Positions 18,036 to 26,995 of a stretch of DNA of 64,000 nucleotides are shown here, piece after piece; position 1 is the first letter of the stretch, and every line of letters starts with the position of its first letter. Source of the stretch: Cyanobacteria bacterium SZAS LIN-3 (GTDB lineage Bacteria; Cyanobacteriota; Vampirovibrionia; Obscuribacterales; Obscuribacteraceae); the NCBI GenBank assembly GCA_018266215.1, contig JAFEAV010000003.1, positions 62,001 through 126,000 of the forward strand, read 5' to 3'. Under the pieces are notes generated by a model that was not told the origin of the DNA, did not search any database, and was given only the letters and a program-made list of their open reading frames with translations. The position numbers and the translations under genes were made by a program.

Positions 18036-19457
18036 TCAGTCCGGAGTAGGCACGGCCGTCGGTTTTTGCGGCGTCTTCTGCGGAGGCGGAGAATCGGCAG
18101 CGGCTGCCTTTTTTGTGCCCCTGGAGTTTTCGGCTGGAGAGCTGTAGCTTGATACCGGGGGCGGTGGTATATACGGGCCGCGACGGATAGCATCTATTTT
18201 GTCCGACACCGCTTTTGCTGCCTGCAAATCCTGGTGCATTTCGGCAATCTTATTGGCCTTTTTGTAGAGTGCGGCGCGCTGCGGGTAGAGCTCGACCAGC
18301 ACCGTCGGAGCCATGCGGCTGCCGTTGATGGCCCAGGTCACATTTTCAATGGCTTTGGGCAGGTCGCCCAGCTTCTCCCAGGCGTCGGCCGAGGCGCGAT
18401 AGGTTGTGACCAGGCTGCGTCCCAGGGTTTTGCGATATTCAAGATTTTTGCGCGCGTACTCGGTGGCCATCTTTGCGTTGATCAATTCGATCGCTCGGTT
18501 GTAGTCGGCCTGGCCGTCTTTGATTTTATTGCTGGCCACGTAGCACTGACCGCGCAGATTATAGGCCTGGAAGCACTGATCGGCCCGGTTGATGACGTAG
18601 GAAAGATCCTTGGTGGCCGCATCCAATTTATTGAAGGCGATTTCGCAAATGGCGCGATTCATGTAGGCGGTCAAATCGCCGGAGTCCATGGCGACCAGCT
18701 TGTTGAAGCAATTGAGTGCTTCTTTGTCCTTGTTCAGATCGAGGTAGGATGAGCCCAGCAAGAGCCAGGCCTCACGATTGTTGGGGTCCAGTTTGACTGC
18801 TTCGCTGCAGAGTTTGACGCGTTCTTCGCGGCTGTGCGTCAGGTGGCAGCGGTCAAAGAGATCCTTGGAGCGCGGATTTTTGTCCAGCTGTTTTATTTTC
18901 TCCAGGTCTTTTTTGCTTTTATCGCTTTCGCCGATCAGGGCATAGGCCTTGGCTCGATTGTAATAAGCCACCCGCGACAGTGGGTCGGCCTCGATTGCCT
19001 TGGTGCAGTCATCGATGCCTTTTTTGATCTGATGGTTGTTGAGGAAACAATAGGCGCGGCGCTCATAGTTGAGTGCGGGGGAAAATTTGAGTGAAATCGA
19101 GCGCGTGTAGTCGGGCACGGCCTGGATGTATTGATCCAGTTTGTAGTAAGCGTGGCCGCGCTCGTAGTAGAGCCGTCCGTTCTGGCTGTCGGCTTTTATT
19201 GCGTTGCTGAAATGCTCAATCGCCAGGGGGAAATCGTCGTTGGAATAGTAGAGGCGGCCGATTGCCAGTTCATCCTGGGCGGAAACCGGTGTCGCCGGAC
19301 CATGAGCCAGACAGGCGCTGGTGCCTGTGAAGCCTGTACCGCCGGCCTGTTGCGCCATTATGACCAGCGCCGCGGCAAGCGCCAGCTTCCCTTTCAATTT
19401 GCCTTCGCCCAACTTACAACTCCCGGGAGGAAACGCCCTATTGTAGACCGTTTTCAT
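18036..19457 (-). CDS. Secreted TPR-repeat protein
   Basis: About 473 residues. A hydrophobic N-terminal signal (KLKGKLALAAALVIMAQQAGG) precedes at least seven TPR units; clear ones begin IGRLYYSNDDFPLAIEHF, YYERGHAYYKLDQYIQAV, AYYNRAKAYALIGESDKS, WLLLGSSYLDLNKDKEAL and YNLRGQCYVASNKIKDGQ. The C-terminus is Pro- and Ala-rich and disordered. TPRs bind proteins; no catalytic domain is present. ATG at 19457 follows a TTG in frame. It lies only five bases after the upstream lipoprotein gene, so the two are an operon. Confidence 0.9.
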   Translation of the reverse strand: MKTVYNRAFPPGSCKLGEGKLKGKLALAAALVIMAQQAGGTGFTGTSACLAHGPATPVSAQDELAIGRLYYSNDDFPLAIEHFSNAIKADSQNGRLYYERGHAYYKLDQYIQAVPDYTRSISLKFSPALNYERRAYCFLNNHQIKKGIDDCTKAIEADPLSRVAYYNRAKAYALIGESDKSKKDLEKIKQLDKNPRSKDLFDRCHLTHSREERVKLCSEAVKLDPNNREAWLLLGSSYLDLNKDKEALNCFNKLVAMDSGDLTAYMNRAICEIAFNKLDAATKDLSYVINRADQCFQAYNLRGQCYVASNKIKDGQADYNRAIELINAKMATEYARKNLEYRKTLGRSLVTTYRASADAWEKLGDLPKAIENVTWAINGSRMAPTVLVELYPQRAALYKKANKIAEMHQDLQAAKAVSDKIDAIRRGPYIPPPPVSSYSSPAENSRGTKKAAAADSPPPQKTPQKPTAVPTPD

Positions 19458-19462
19458 CAATA

Positions 19463-20380
19463 TTAGGGCAGGCCGTTCATTTCTCTGAGCTGGGGCCAGA
19501 AGGGCGAGGCTTTGATCTCCGCTTGCAGGTACGACCAGTATTGCTCCTTGCCGGGCGCTTTTTTAGGCCAGGATTGATCGAGGAAACGTCGAGCTTTTTT
19601 CGCCTGGCCGCCGTAAAAAAGGTCGACGACCTGCTCGGTCAGCTCCGGTGGTCCCATGGTGATGGCTACTCCGGGGGATGGGTCCACCAATGCAAACGAC
19701 TCGCGGATGGAGTCTTTCAGGCCCCGGCTGTCGGTTTCGTCATGGCAGCGCTTTTTCATTTCGCCGGTGTCCATGGTAAATTTGCCGGAGCGCCATTTCA
19801 GGACAACCTGCGGCGACTGGGCCTGGATGCCGAAATCCTTATACATGTCCGGCACGATAAGGCGATATCTTGTACCCTGGTCGGTCTTTTCCAGGCCAAC
19901 GGTATTGCCCTGGATTGGCAGAGAAGCAATCATTTGAGCGCTTTTGCCGAGGCTGTAGATGTAGGCTTGATTCTGATTGCCGGCGCAATAATGCATCAGG
20001 ACAAAATTGGGCACGCTGCTGTCGGTAAGGTCTACAACCGGACTTTTGTCCATGGCCGGCGGAGCCTCGTCGGGATAGATGAGCTCTAGCGTGTCGTCTT
20101 TGCCGACATCGAGTCGGTAGATTTCGTCCTCGCCTTTCTTTACGATAAGGCAGGGCGAGAGCACCCGGCCATCTTTGCCGGTCCAGGCCCGGAACAAATC
20201 CACCTGGTAGTCCTGGTAAGTAAAACTCTTGTCGGCGCAGCGCCGGCTCTCCTCGGGCGCGGCTGCCTGGCGCACCGTGGTGCCGGGCGGACACGAGCTT
20301 TTGTCGGCCGGGGCATGGCAGCTACTGAGGATGAGGGTAAGCATCAGAGGCGTGAGGATGGCCCTGCCGTGTTTTTTCAT
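19463..20380 (-). CDS. Lipoprotein, hypothetical
   Basis: About 305 residues from the ATG at 20380. The signal peptide ends in a lipobox (LTLILSSC), so the mature protein is probably lipidated at that Cys. The body has beta-rich segments (FTYQDYQVDLFRAW, VVLKWRSGKFTMDT) and helical C-terminal sequence ending NGLP. No known family recognised. GTGAGGA lies upstream of the start. It is the first gene of a pair with the TPR protein at 18036. Confidence 0.82.
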   Translation of the reverse strand: MKKHGRAILTPLMLTLILSSCHAPADKSSCPPGTTVRQAAAPEESRRCADKSFTYQDYQVDLFRAWTGKDGRVLSPCLIVKKGEDEIYRLDVGKDDTLELIYPDEAPPAMDKSPVVDLTDSSVPNFVLMHYCAGNQNQAYIYSLGKSAQMIASLPIQGNTVGLEKTDQGTRYRLIVPDMYKDFGIQAQSPQVVLKWRSGKFTMDTGEMKKRCHDETDSRGLKDSIRESFALVDPSPGVAITMGPPELTEQVVDLFYGGQAKKARRFLDQSWPKKAPGKEQYWSYLQAEIKASPFWPQLREMNGLP

Positions 20381-20553
20381 TGCCCAGAATTTCCTCACGA
20401 AGAGAGTTCTCGAATACCGTGGCCGCCGTCGTTCTATAAAGCTACCAGCGGTGTGTTATCTCGTTGTAAAGGGGTGGCAAAAGATGGGGCTTTTGGTGAT
20501 CATTTTTTGGAAAGAGTATGATCAGGTCCGGCCAGTCAGGAGAAACATGTGCA

Positions 20554-21033
20554 ATGTCGGACATTTATGAATTCACCGCTAAGTCCCTCGGCGGCGAACC
20601 AATCAGCCTGGACAAATATCGCGGTCAGGTAATGCTTGTGGTCAATACCGCCAGCCATTGCGGTTTTACCAACCAGTATGCCGGTTTGCAGGCGCTGCAT
20701 CAGAAGTTTGCACCCAAGCTGGCGGTCCTGGGTTTCCCCTGCAATCAGTTTGGTCAGCAGGAGCCGGGCGACAGCAGCGAGATTGGAGCCTTCTGCCAGA
20801 AAAATTATGGGGTCGAATTTCAAATGTTCGACAAGGTCGAGGTCAATGGCGCGGGGGCCGATCCGATCTTCAAATACCTGACTGAAGCGGCTCCCGGAGC
20901 TCTGGGGAGCAAGGCGGTCAAATGGAATTTCACCAAGTTTTTGATTGATAAGGACGGCAAGGTCCTGAAGCGTTTCGCGCCAAATGTGGCCCCGGAAGCG
21001 CTGGAGAAGGAGATTGCCGAGCTGGTGAAATAG
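20554..21033 (+). CDS. Glutathione peroxidase family (thiol peroxidase), Cys type
   Basis: The 159 residues from the ATG at 20554 form a complete glutathione-peroxidase fold, which reduces peroxides; bacterial Cys forms mostly use thioredoxin. The active-site segment is VNTASHCGFTNQY with Cys36 where animal enzymes have selenocysteine. The other conserved pieces are LGFPCNQFGQQEPG (catalytic Gln) and KWNFTKFLID (catalytic Trp). The second Cys in FPCNQFG is the usual resolving or structural position. A longer frame from 20518 has no support. The gene stands alone, divergent from the lipoprotein gene. Confidence 0.95.
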   Translation: MSDIYEFTAKSLGGEPISLDKYRGQVMLVVNTASHCGFTNQYAGLQALHQKFAPKLAVLGFPCNQFGQQEPGDSSEIGAFCQKNYGVEFQMFDKVEVNGAGADPIFKYLTEAAPGALGSKAVKWNFTKFLIDKDGKVLKRFAPNVAPEALEKEIAELVK

Positions 21034-21162
21034 GCTGAGCCGACGCTACGAATTAATCTTAAATCGTATTTGATCACAACTTTGCCAAAATTCTGCCACC
21101 ACTCCGCCATTTCGCACACCCATACTGCTAGATGGACACCTATTTTCTATCAAGGAGGCTTT

Positions 21163-21462
21163 ATGTCTCTACCAGATAAACCAGCGCACTTAGCGACTGG
21201 CGCAGACGAGCAGTCACCTACAGCAATTACCAGTCAGCATGCATACCTCAAACGCCGCAGGAGCGCGGACAACACTATAAAAGACCAGGATGCCGTTCGT
21301 GACTATTTAACGTTCAAGCAGACCAAAGGGTTAATGACCGAGAGTGAGAAGAGACTGCTCGATAAAATCGCGGCGGTTTGCGGCATGCAGATGCCGCTTG
21401 ATGCCCTTAAAACGGGCGCTAGTTCAACTGATGCGACCAGTGCGACCAGGCGAGACAGTTAG
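21163..21462 (+). CDS. Small hypothetical protein
   Basis: The 99 residues from the ATG at 21163 follow a strong AAGGAGG. The sequence is hydrophilic with a helical middle (DQDAVRDYLTFKQTKGLM and ESEKRLLDKIAAVCGMQM) and a Ser/Thr/Ala-rich tail. No signal peptide or known domain. A clear stem-loop follows 36 bases after the stop, consistent with a single-gene transcript. Confidence 0.7.
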   Translation: MSLPDKPAHLATGADEQSPTAITSQHAYLKRRRSADNTIKDQDAVRDYLTFKQTKGLMTESEKRLLDKIAAVCGMQMPLDALKTGASSTDATSATRRDS

Positions 21463-21497
21463 AAAACCGATTTAGTCCTGAGGGCTGATTCCGTTTG

Positions 21498-21526
21498 TAC
21501 CGCCCCTGCTGATACCAGGGGCGGTA
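21498..21526 (+). terminator. Stem-loop terminator
   Basis: TACCGCCCCTG (21498-21508) pairs perfectly with CAGGGGCGGTA (21516-21526) over 11 bp with a seven-base loop. The following T-rich stretch (TTCTTTTT near 21537-21544) is about ten bases downstream, so it is a weak intrinsic terminator or a transcript-end stabiliser for the gene ending at 21462. Confidence 0.6.
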
Positions 21527-21545
21527 TCATCGTGTGTTCTTTTTG

Positions 21546-21728
21546 CTGCCGCTGTCGCAGCCGGATCTGCGGCAGGGTCGGATGCCAGGGGGAAAGCCCG
21601 GGCCACACGCTTATTAATAAACCCTTCTCTAAAGGGCCGGGGTAAGGGACCATTATCTGAGACCCAGAGGAGGGGAAGCCGTGCCCTTGACTAGCAGCCT
21701 TGATTCAGCCAATAAAAGGAATCAATCC
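21546..21728 (+). promoter_or_regulatory. Structured leader upstream of serC, class unknown
   Basis: The 183 bases before serC hold no gene. CTGCCGC (21546-21552) pairs with GCGGCAG (21569-21575). CCCTT (21622-21626) can pair with either of two AAGGG copies (21632-21636 or about 21643-21647), which would give mutually exclusive folds. I could not match it to a known riboswitch. It may be the 5' leader of the serC-serA transcript. Confidence 0.3.
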
Positions 21729-22811
21729 ATGAGCCGTCCATATAACTTCAGTGCCGGACCCGGGGCTTTGCCCGAGGCGGTACTTGAGCGCGCCGCCGCC
21801 GAAATGACCAATTACGCCGGCTCCGGGATGTCGGTGATGGAAATGAGCCATCGGGGCAAGGAATTCCTCAAGATTGCCGAGGAAGCCGAGGCTGATTTGC
21901 GCGATTTGATGGGCATACCAGCCAATTACAAGGTGCTTTTCCTCCAGGGCGGCGCGATGTTGCAGTTCTCGGCCGTGCCCCTCAATCTGGCCGCCGACGG
22001 TGATGCCGTCGACTATCTCTCCACCGGCTACTGGTCGGACCGTGCCGTCACCGAGGCCAAGCGCTTCTGTCAGGTCAGTGTCGTGGCCTCCGGCGAGGCC
22101 GGCAAATATACCGAGATCCCTGCCCGCGACCAGTGGAAGACATACAAGGAAGCCGAGTATTTCCATTACTGCGCCAATGAAACGATCCACGGAGTGGAGT
22201 TTCACGATGTGCCGGACGTCGGTGCGGTGCCCCTGGTCTGCGATATGTCCTCGACCATTCTTTCGCGGCCGGTGGACGTCAGCAAGTTTGGCCTGATCTA
22301 TGCCGGCGCCCAGAAAAACATCGGCCCGGCCGGTTTGACCGTGGTCATCGTGCGCGACGACCTGCTCGACCGGGCCCGCAAAAACATCCCTTATTTGCTC
22401 AGCTACAAAACCATGGCCGAGAACGGCTCCATGGCCAACACTCCCCCGACCTATGCCTGGTATATGGCCGGTCTGGTCTTCAAATGGGTGAAGGAGCAGG
22501 GCGGTCTGGCCGCTATGGCCGAGCGCAACCGCGCCAAGTCCAGCTTGCTCTACAAAGTCATAGATGAGTCGGGCTTCTACAGCAATCCGGTCAAACCCGA
22601 GTGCCGGTCCTGGATGAATGTGCCCTTTGTCCTGGCCGACAGCAAACTGGAAAAGCCATTTTTGGAAGAGGCCAAGGCGGCCGGTCTGCTTACCCTGGCC
22701 GGACATCGTTCGGTGGGCGGCATGCGCGCCAGTCTCTACAATGCCATGCCGATTGAAGGCGTGGAAGCACTGACTCAATTTATGCTCGACTTTGCTCGTC
22801 GCCACGGCTAG
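21729..22811 (+). CDS. serC: Phosphoserine aminotransferase
   Basis: The 360 residues from the ATG at 21729, behind AAAGGA, are a standard-length class V, PLP-dependent SerC, converting 3-phosphohydroxypyruvate and glutamate to phosphoserine. Marks are the N-terminal YNFSAGPGALPEAVLE, HRGKEF, LQGGAMLQFSAVP, CDMSSTILSRPVDV and the PLP lysine in YAGAQKNIGPAG (Lys196). A longer frame from 21681 lacks family sequence. serA follows after 12 bases, so steps one and two of serine biosynthesis are co-transcribed. No serB is adjacent; the HAD-IB protein at 44118 is a distant alternative. Confidence 0.97.
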   Translation: MSRPYNFSAGPGALPEAVLERAAAEMTNYAGSGMSVMEMSHRGKEFLKIAEEAEADLRDLMGIPANYKVLFLQGGAMLQFSAVPLNLAADGDAVDYLSTGYWSDRAVTEAKRFCQVSVVASGEAGKYTEIPARDQWKTYKEAEYFHYCANETIHGVEFHDVPDVGAVPLVCDMSSTILSRPVDVSKFGLIYAGAQKNIGPAGLTVVIVRDDLLDRARKNIPYLLSYKTMAENGSMANTPPTYAWYMAGLVFKWVKEQGGLAAMAERNRAKSSLLYKVIDESGFYSNPVKPECRSWMNVPFVLADSKLEKPFLEEAKAAGLLTLAGHRSVGGMRASLYNAMPIEGVEALTQFMLDFARRHG

Positions 22812-22823
22812 ATAAGGAAAACC

Positions 22824-23990
22824 ATGTTTAAAATACTGACGCTCAATAACATTCGAGTGGGCGGCCTCGACCGTATGCCCCGGGATAAATATGAAATAGC
22901 CTCGGAGATAAGCAATCCGGACGCCATTTTGTTGCGCTCGGCGGACATGCACAACTTTGAAATACCAAAGAGTCTCAAGGCTGTCGGTCGTGCCGGAGCC
23001 GGGGTCAACAATATCCCCGTGGCCAAAATGAGCGCTCTGGGTATCCCTGTTTTCAATACTCCCGGGGCCAACGCCAATGCCGTTAAGGAGCTGGTCGTCG
23101 CCGGCATGCTTCTGTCGGCGCGCAATCTCGGTACGGCTTTTGAATTCACCCGTAAGCTATCGGGCTCGGACAGTGAAATCAATGAAGTGGTCGAGTCACA
23201 GAAGAAAAGCTTTGTCGGTATCGAACTGGCCGGTCGCACCCTGGGCGTCGTCGGCCTGGGCGCTATCGGTGTGCGGGTGGCCAATGCCGCGCTGGCCATG
23301 GGTATGCGCGTGATCGGTCACGACCCTCATATTACGGTCACCAATGCCTGGGCCTTGCAGGCCGAGGTCAAGAACATGCCCAGCGTCAGTGAAGTGCTGG
23401 CCAATTGCGACTTCGTCACCTTCCATGTGCCGCTCTCCGAGGAAACTAAAAATTTGCTCGACGGCCGCAGACTGTCGAAGTGTCGCCCCGGCATTACCAT
23501 TTTGAATTTTTCCCGCGCCGGCATTGTCGACGAGAAGGCCGTTTCGGAAGCCATTTTGTCCGGCAAAGTGCGGGCCTATGTTTGTGATTTCCCCAGCAAT
23601 TTGCTGACCAACCATGAGCGCGTCATTACTCTGCCGCACCTGGGTGCCTCCACCGAAGAGGCCGAGGAAAATTGCGCCGTGATGGTGGTCGAGCAGATAC
23701 GTGACTTCCTGGAGCAGGGCACCATCCGTAATACCGTCAATTTCCCCGAGATGACTTTGCCGCGCAACGGCGGTCACCGCCTGCTCGTGGCTAACAGCAA
23801 CATCCCGCACATGATCGAGCGCATATCGGCTGCTGTGGCTAAAGAAAACCTCAACATCGTCGACATGTTAAACCGCTCTCGCGGTGAAGTGGCCTGTACT
23901 CTAGTTGACGTGGAGCGGGCGATACCGCACAGCGTCATTGATGAGATCAGTAAAATTGATGGAGTATTGAGTGCTCGCGTACTCAGCTAG
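22824..23990 (+). CDS. serA: D-3-phosphoglycerate dehydrogenase with ACT-like C-terminus
   Basis: A 388-residue SerA oxidising 3-phosphoglycerate with NAD. The substrate domain has GRAGAGVNNIPV and NTPGANANAVKE. The Rossmann motif is VVGLGAIG. Catalytic Arg lies in NFSRAGIVDE and catalytic His in LPHLGASTEEAEEN. The last 65 residues (NSNIPHMIERISAAVAKENLNI to the end) look like an ACT domain, the usual serine-feedback site. It lacks the intervening ASB domain of the longest SerA forms. It is the second gene of serC-serA, and its last four bases overlap a small antisense gene. Confidence 0.97.
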   Translation: MFKILTLNNIRVGGLDRMPRDKYEIASEISNPDAILLRSADMHNFEIPKSLKAVGRAGAGVNNIPVAKMSALGIPVFNTPGANANAVKELVVAGMLLSARNLGTAFEFTRKLSGSDSEINEVVESQKKSFVGIELAGRTLGVVGLGAIGVRVANAALAMGMRVIGHDPHITVTNAWALQAEVKNMPSVSEVLANCDFVTFHVPLSEETKNLLDGRRLSKCRPGITILNFSRAGIVDEKAVSEAILSGKVRAYVCDFPSNLLTNHERVITLPHLGASTEEAEENCAVMVVEQIRDFLEQGTIRNTVNFPEMTLPRNGGHRLLVANSNIPHMIERISAAVAKENLNIVDMLNRSRGEVACTLVDVERAIPHSVIDEISKIDGVLSARVLS

Positions 23991-24184
23991 GCGGCCAGCG
24001 CCATGGAGCTGCTTTCAAACATATTGATGATGCTGTTGGGGAAGAGAATGCCGTCCTGACCGTACTCTTCGAACCAGCGCTGCAACTCGTCCAGCTCTTC
24101 GTTCAGGCGCTCGATTTCGTATTTGTCGGCAATATTGATGCGGCAGTTGCGGCCGATCAACATCGTTTCGTCTTGCAGATTCAT
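23987..24184 (-). CDS. Small acidic hypothetical protein
   Basis: A 65-residue protein, mainly one charged amphipathic helix (YEIERLNEELDELQRWFEEYG) with a hydrophobic C-terminal stretch. AGAGG lies about nine bases before the ATG, which supports expression. The stop overlaps the serA stop codon by four bases tail to tail. No family recognised. It is short, so reality as a gene is probable but not certain. Confidence 0.55.
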   Translation of the reverse strand: MNLQDETMLIGRNCRINIADKYEIERLNEELDELQRWFEEYGQDGILFPNSIINMFESSSMALAA

Positions 24185-24253
24185 TAGTATGCCTCTTGCG
24201 GGTTCCTATGAGTGCTTTGACGCCCGAGGTTGATGCTTGTTTCCGCTTTAACC

Positions 24254-25531
24254 TTAGAATTTCCTGATAATGCTTTCGATGGCATCGGCGGAGCGCTGCG
24301 CTCCGTCTTCTCCTTGCAGGATTTGCGCCACTTCGGTGGCCTTCAATGCCATGTTTTGATTGCGCAAAACTGAGTCCAGTTTTGCCGCCACTCTTTTGGC
24401 CTTGTAGTGTTTGCGGGCTAGTGTCAACGATGTGCCGAGCTCTTGCAGGCGGCGGGCATTGTCGGGTTGATCATGGCTGAAAGGCACGCAGAGTGTGGGC
24501 TTGCCCGCACGCAGGGCCTGGGCGCTGGTGCCGACGCCGCCCTGGTGCACTATGGCTGCGGCGTGGGGGAAGGCTTCATGGAAAGGCAGGTAGTCAAAAG
24601 CGATCATGCCGGGGGGCAGATTTTCCCCAAGTTTATTCTGACCCGTCAAAAATATTGCCCGCCGCCCTAAAATTTTGACCGCCTCGATACTCTGTTCATA
24701 AAAATCACCGGCGACAAATATGGCCGCTGAGCCGAGTGTAAAAATGATTGGAGCGTCGTCTTCCGCCAGGAAGGCACGCAGTCGCTCGGCATTGATTGCT
24801 TTGCCCTGGTCAAAGAGATCCGGGGTGCTGTCGTGGTAGGCAAAGCCGGTGATGACCGCGCTGGACGGCCAGTCTTTTTGTGCTTTGCCCAGGACGGAAG
24901 AGAATGCGGCCAGCACCAGATGTGGTGAAAATTTTTCATTGAAGATGGGATTGCCCTGCGGCGGCAGACCCAGGGATTGGCGCAATTTATAGTAAGGTTT
25001 TGGCCAGGAGGAGCCCACCCACTGGCCGATCTGGATGAGAAATTTATTGAAGTTCGGGCCCAGTTTATGGAGCACGGCGAAGGCTTCCTTGCCCGGCAGG
25101 ACCGGCATGTCATAAACGGAGAAAAAAGAGCTGGGAGCCAGGGCCAGGAAGGCCCAGGGAATGTTGTTTACCTCGGCCACCAGGCGGCCGGCATAAACAA
25201 GCTCGGTGACGATTACGGCGTCAGCGCCCGCACAGAGCGCGTTGAGGTCTTCGTACATCTCGTTGATGCTGGGGAATATATAGTCGCGGATGAGAAATCC
25301 GCTGCCTTCCTGCATGTCCATGACGCGGGCCAGCAAATCATCATCGGTGGGCGAGATCGAGTCCGGTCTGAGACCGGTGACGATAAAGCCCAGCTTTTGC
25401 AGCCGGCCGTGGTAATGCGCTGACGTGGCAAAAACCACCTCATGCCCGCGGCCCTTAAGCGCAAGCCCGATGGCAATCATTGGATGGATGTCACCGAGGG
25501 ATCCGATAGTGGCTAAGACGATACGACTCAA
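24254..25531 (-). CDS. GT1-family glycosyltransferase (UGT/MGT type)
   Basis: About 425 residues of GT-B fold. The N-domain opens SRIVLATIGSLGDIHPMIAIGLAL and has GHEVVFAT. The C-domain carries the donor-binding signature HQGGVGTSAQALRAGKPTLCVPFSHDQ followed by DNARRL. Such enzymes transfer a sugar from a nucleotide sugar to a lipid or small hydrophobic acceptor. I favour TTG at 25531, preceded by AGGAG, over an ATG at 25615 that would add 28 unrelated residues and overlap the divergent gene. Acceptor unknown. Confidence 0.92.
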   Translation of the reverse strand: MSRIVLATIGSLGDIHPMIAIGLALKGRGHEVVFATSAHYHGRLQKLGFIVTGLRPDSISPTDDDLLARVMDMQEGSGFLIRDYIFPSINEMYEDLNALCAGADAVIVTELVYAGRLVAEVNNIPWAFLALAPSSFFSVYDMPVLPGKEAFAVLHKLGPNFNKFLIQIGQWVGSSWPKPYYKLRQSLGLPPQGNPIFNEKFSPHLVLAAFSSVLGKAQKDWPSSAVITGFAYHDSTPDLFDQGKAINAERLRAFLAEDDAPIIFTLGSAAIFVAGDFYEQSIEAVKILGRRAIFLTGQNKLGENLPPGMIAFDYLPFHEAFPHAAAIVHQGGVGTSAQALRAGKPTLCVPFSHDQPDNARRLQELGTSLTLARKHYKAKRVAAKLDSVLRNQNMALKATEVAQILQGEDGAQRSADAIESIIRKF

Positions 25532-25568
25532 ATTGCTCCTGCTGCTTCCACCCTGGTAAGATGCCTGT

Positions 25569-26117
25569 ATGACCTTAGCACGGCTGCCCCGATTTCCATT
25601 TGAGCTGATACCCATAATTCTATACGGGGTGATGCTTTTCGGCGCAATGCGCGTCTATTTTGACAGCCCCCGTTGCAACTTTTACTTTCTTATTCTGGCT
25701 TCGGTCCTGCCCTGGATTTCTCTCAGCTGGGCGGTTGTTTTTAACGGCGGCTCCTGGAAAAAACCGACTGTCTTTTTTGCCCTTTACGTCGTTGCTCTAT
25801 CGGTCGCCATGCTGGTGATGACCTGGCTCAGCGATGGTCCGCAAAAATTTTGGAAAGACAATGACCCTTCTTATGTGCAATTGTTTTTGCACGAAACAAA
25901 AGATGGTCGCATCGTCGCCGTTGACAATATCGCCGGTGGTGGCAGGACCAGTGTTATCAGCGTTTACAAGGACAAGCGCCTGGCGGCCGGTTTATGGCTG
26001 CGGAGCTTGATCTTCAACGAGCAGATTTACGATATTGATCATTTTGCTGTCAAAGACAATGAGCTTGATATAGTTACCGGCGGCAAAGTGCCGGAGACTA
26101 AAAAGATTCCACTTTAA
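25569..26117 (+). CDS. Membrane protein with soluble C-terminal domain, hypothetical
   Basis: The 182 residues start with three predicted transmembrane helices (FELIPIILYGVMLFGAM, FYFLILASVLPWISLSWAVVF, VFFALYVVALSVAMLVM). A roughly 85-residue beta-rich soluble domain follows (VQLFLHETKDGRIVAVDNI, ELDIVTGGKVPETK). No known family recognised. It is divergent from the glycosyltransferase and convergent with the TonB-C-like gene. Confidence 0.75.
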   Translation: MTLARLPRFPFELIPIILYGVMLFGAMRVYFDSPRCNFYFLILASVLPWISLSWAVVFNGGSWKKPTVFFALYVVALSVAMLVMTWLSDGPQKFWKDNDPSYVQLFLHETKDGRIVAVDNIAGGGRTSVISVYKDKRLAAGLWLRSLIFNEQIYDIDHFAVKDNELDIVTGGKVPETKKIPL

Positions 26118-26144
26118 ATATCCGCTCGAGCCTATTCCGCCGGT

Positions 26145-26903
26145 TTATTTGCCAAACTCTGTCTGGAATCGCACCAGGGAGCCCATACCCGGCAAGAGCG
26201 GCTGCAGTTTGCCCAGGTCCCGCACCACTTTGAGCGCGGCCAGGTCTATCCGTTCGTCGCCACTGGAGCTGATGATGGTGATGTCGGTGATATTGCCTTC
26301 GGTGTGCACATCAAAAGAAATAATCACAGGCTTTTTAAAGCGGCTGGTGTCGGTCACTTCTTTGCGCAGCTCGGACGCCAGCCATGCTGATTGTGTGCGC
26401 TTCCAGACATCTTCGCGATAGAGATTTTCGGCAAATTTGTCCTGTTCTTGTTGTACCTGCAAGTTAAGACTTGGGGTCTCAAGCGGCACGGCCAGTGCTC
26501 TTTTGGCTATAGCCCTGGCTTCCTCGATGCGATAGCGTTGCTCGGTTTCGGCGACTCTAAAAGCCGCTGCTTTGCTGGTGTCAGCTGCTGCTCTGGCTTC
26601 CCAGGCATCTTCTCTGGGATCGCGCAGCACCGCTGCTGCCCTTTGATAGTAACGCCAGGCGCCGGCTGTGTCGCCGCTTTTTTCGCAATCGGCGGCGGCG
26701 GCTTCCAGCAAGTTTGCCAGGTCAAGGCGATTTTGCTTGTCGGCGGTGTCACGGGCGACTACTTTTTCCTGGGCCTTGATTTTCTCGTCTTTTGCCCTGT
26801 CGTCCACATCTTTGTGATGTTTGAGGACCAGCGGATCAACCTGTGCCGCGACGGGAGCGGCTATGGTGGCCAGTGCAAGTGACAGAGAGAGGAGTAATTT
26901 CAT
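26145..26903 (-). CDS. Secreted protein with TonB C-terminal-like domain
   Basis: A 252-residue protein. A signal peptide (KLLLSLSLALATIAAPVAAQ) is followed by about 150 residues of charged helix including a TPR-like stretch (GDTAGAWRYYQRAAAV). The C-terminal 75 residues look like TonB_C: ISFDVHTEGNITDITIISSSGDERIDLAALKVVRDL. Classic TonB proteins are anchored in the inner membrane and have a Pro-rich stalk; neither is seen, so an energy-transducing role is doubtful. A CGGGTTACCCG palindrome (26909-26919) sits just upstream of the start, and no ribosome-binding site is evident. The secreted protein at 34532 shares the TonB_C-like domain. Confidence 0.82.
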   Translation of the reverse strand: MKLLLSLSLALATIAAPVAAQVDPLVLKHHKDVDDRAKDEKIKAQEKVVARDTADKQNRLDLANLLEAAAADCEKSGDTAGAWRYYQRAAAVLRDPREDAWEARAAADTSKAAAFRVAETEQRYRIEEARAIAKRALAVPLETPSLNLQVQQEQDKFAENLYREDVWKRTQSAWLASELRKEVTDTSRFKKPVIISFDVHTEGNITDITIISSSGDERIDLAALKVVRDLGKLQPLLPGMGSLVRFQTEFGK

Positions 26904-26995
26904 CGGCGCGGGTTACCCGATAACTTGGATAGTGGACCACATTATATTGCCGTTTGGCTAATTATTGTGCGCAGGATGACCGCTTGAATATATTG

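Noticed and set aside
21577..21612. GGGGGAAAGCCCGGGCC resembles pieces of RNase P RNA (GAGGAAAGTCCGGGC) and of the guanidine-I riboswitch (GGGAxAAAAGCCCGGG).
   Set aside because: The other universally conserved parts of either RNA are missing, and the space before serC is too short for RNase P RNA.
21705..22952. Long open frame (415 codons) on the strand opposite serC.
   Set aside because: serC is certain from motifs; high GC and biased third positions create long antisense open frames.
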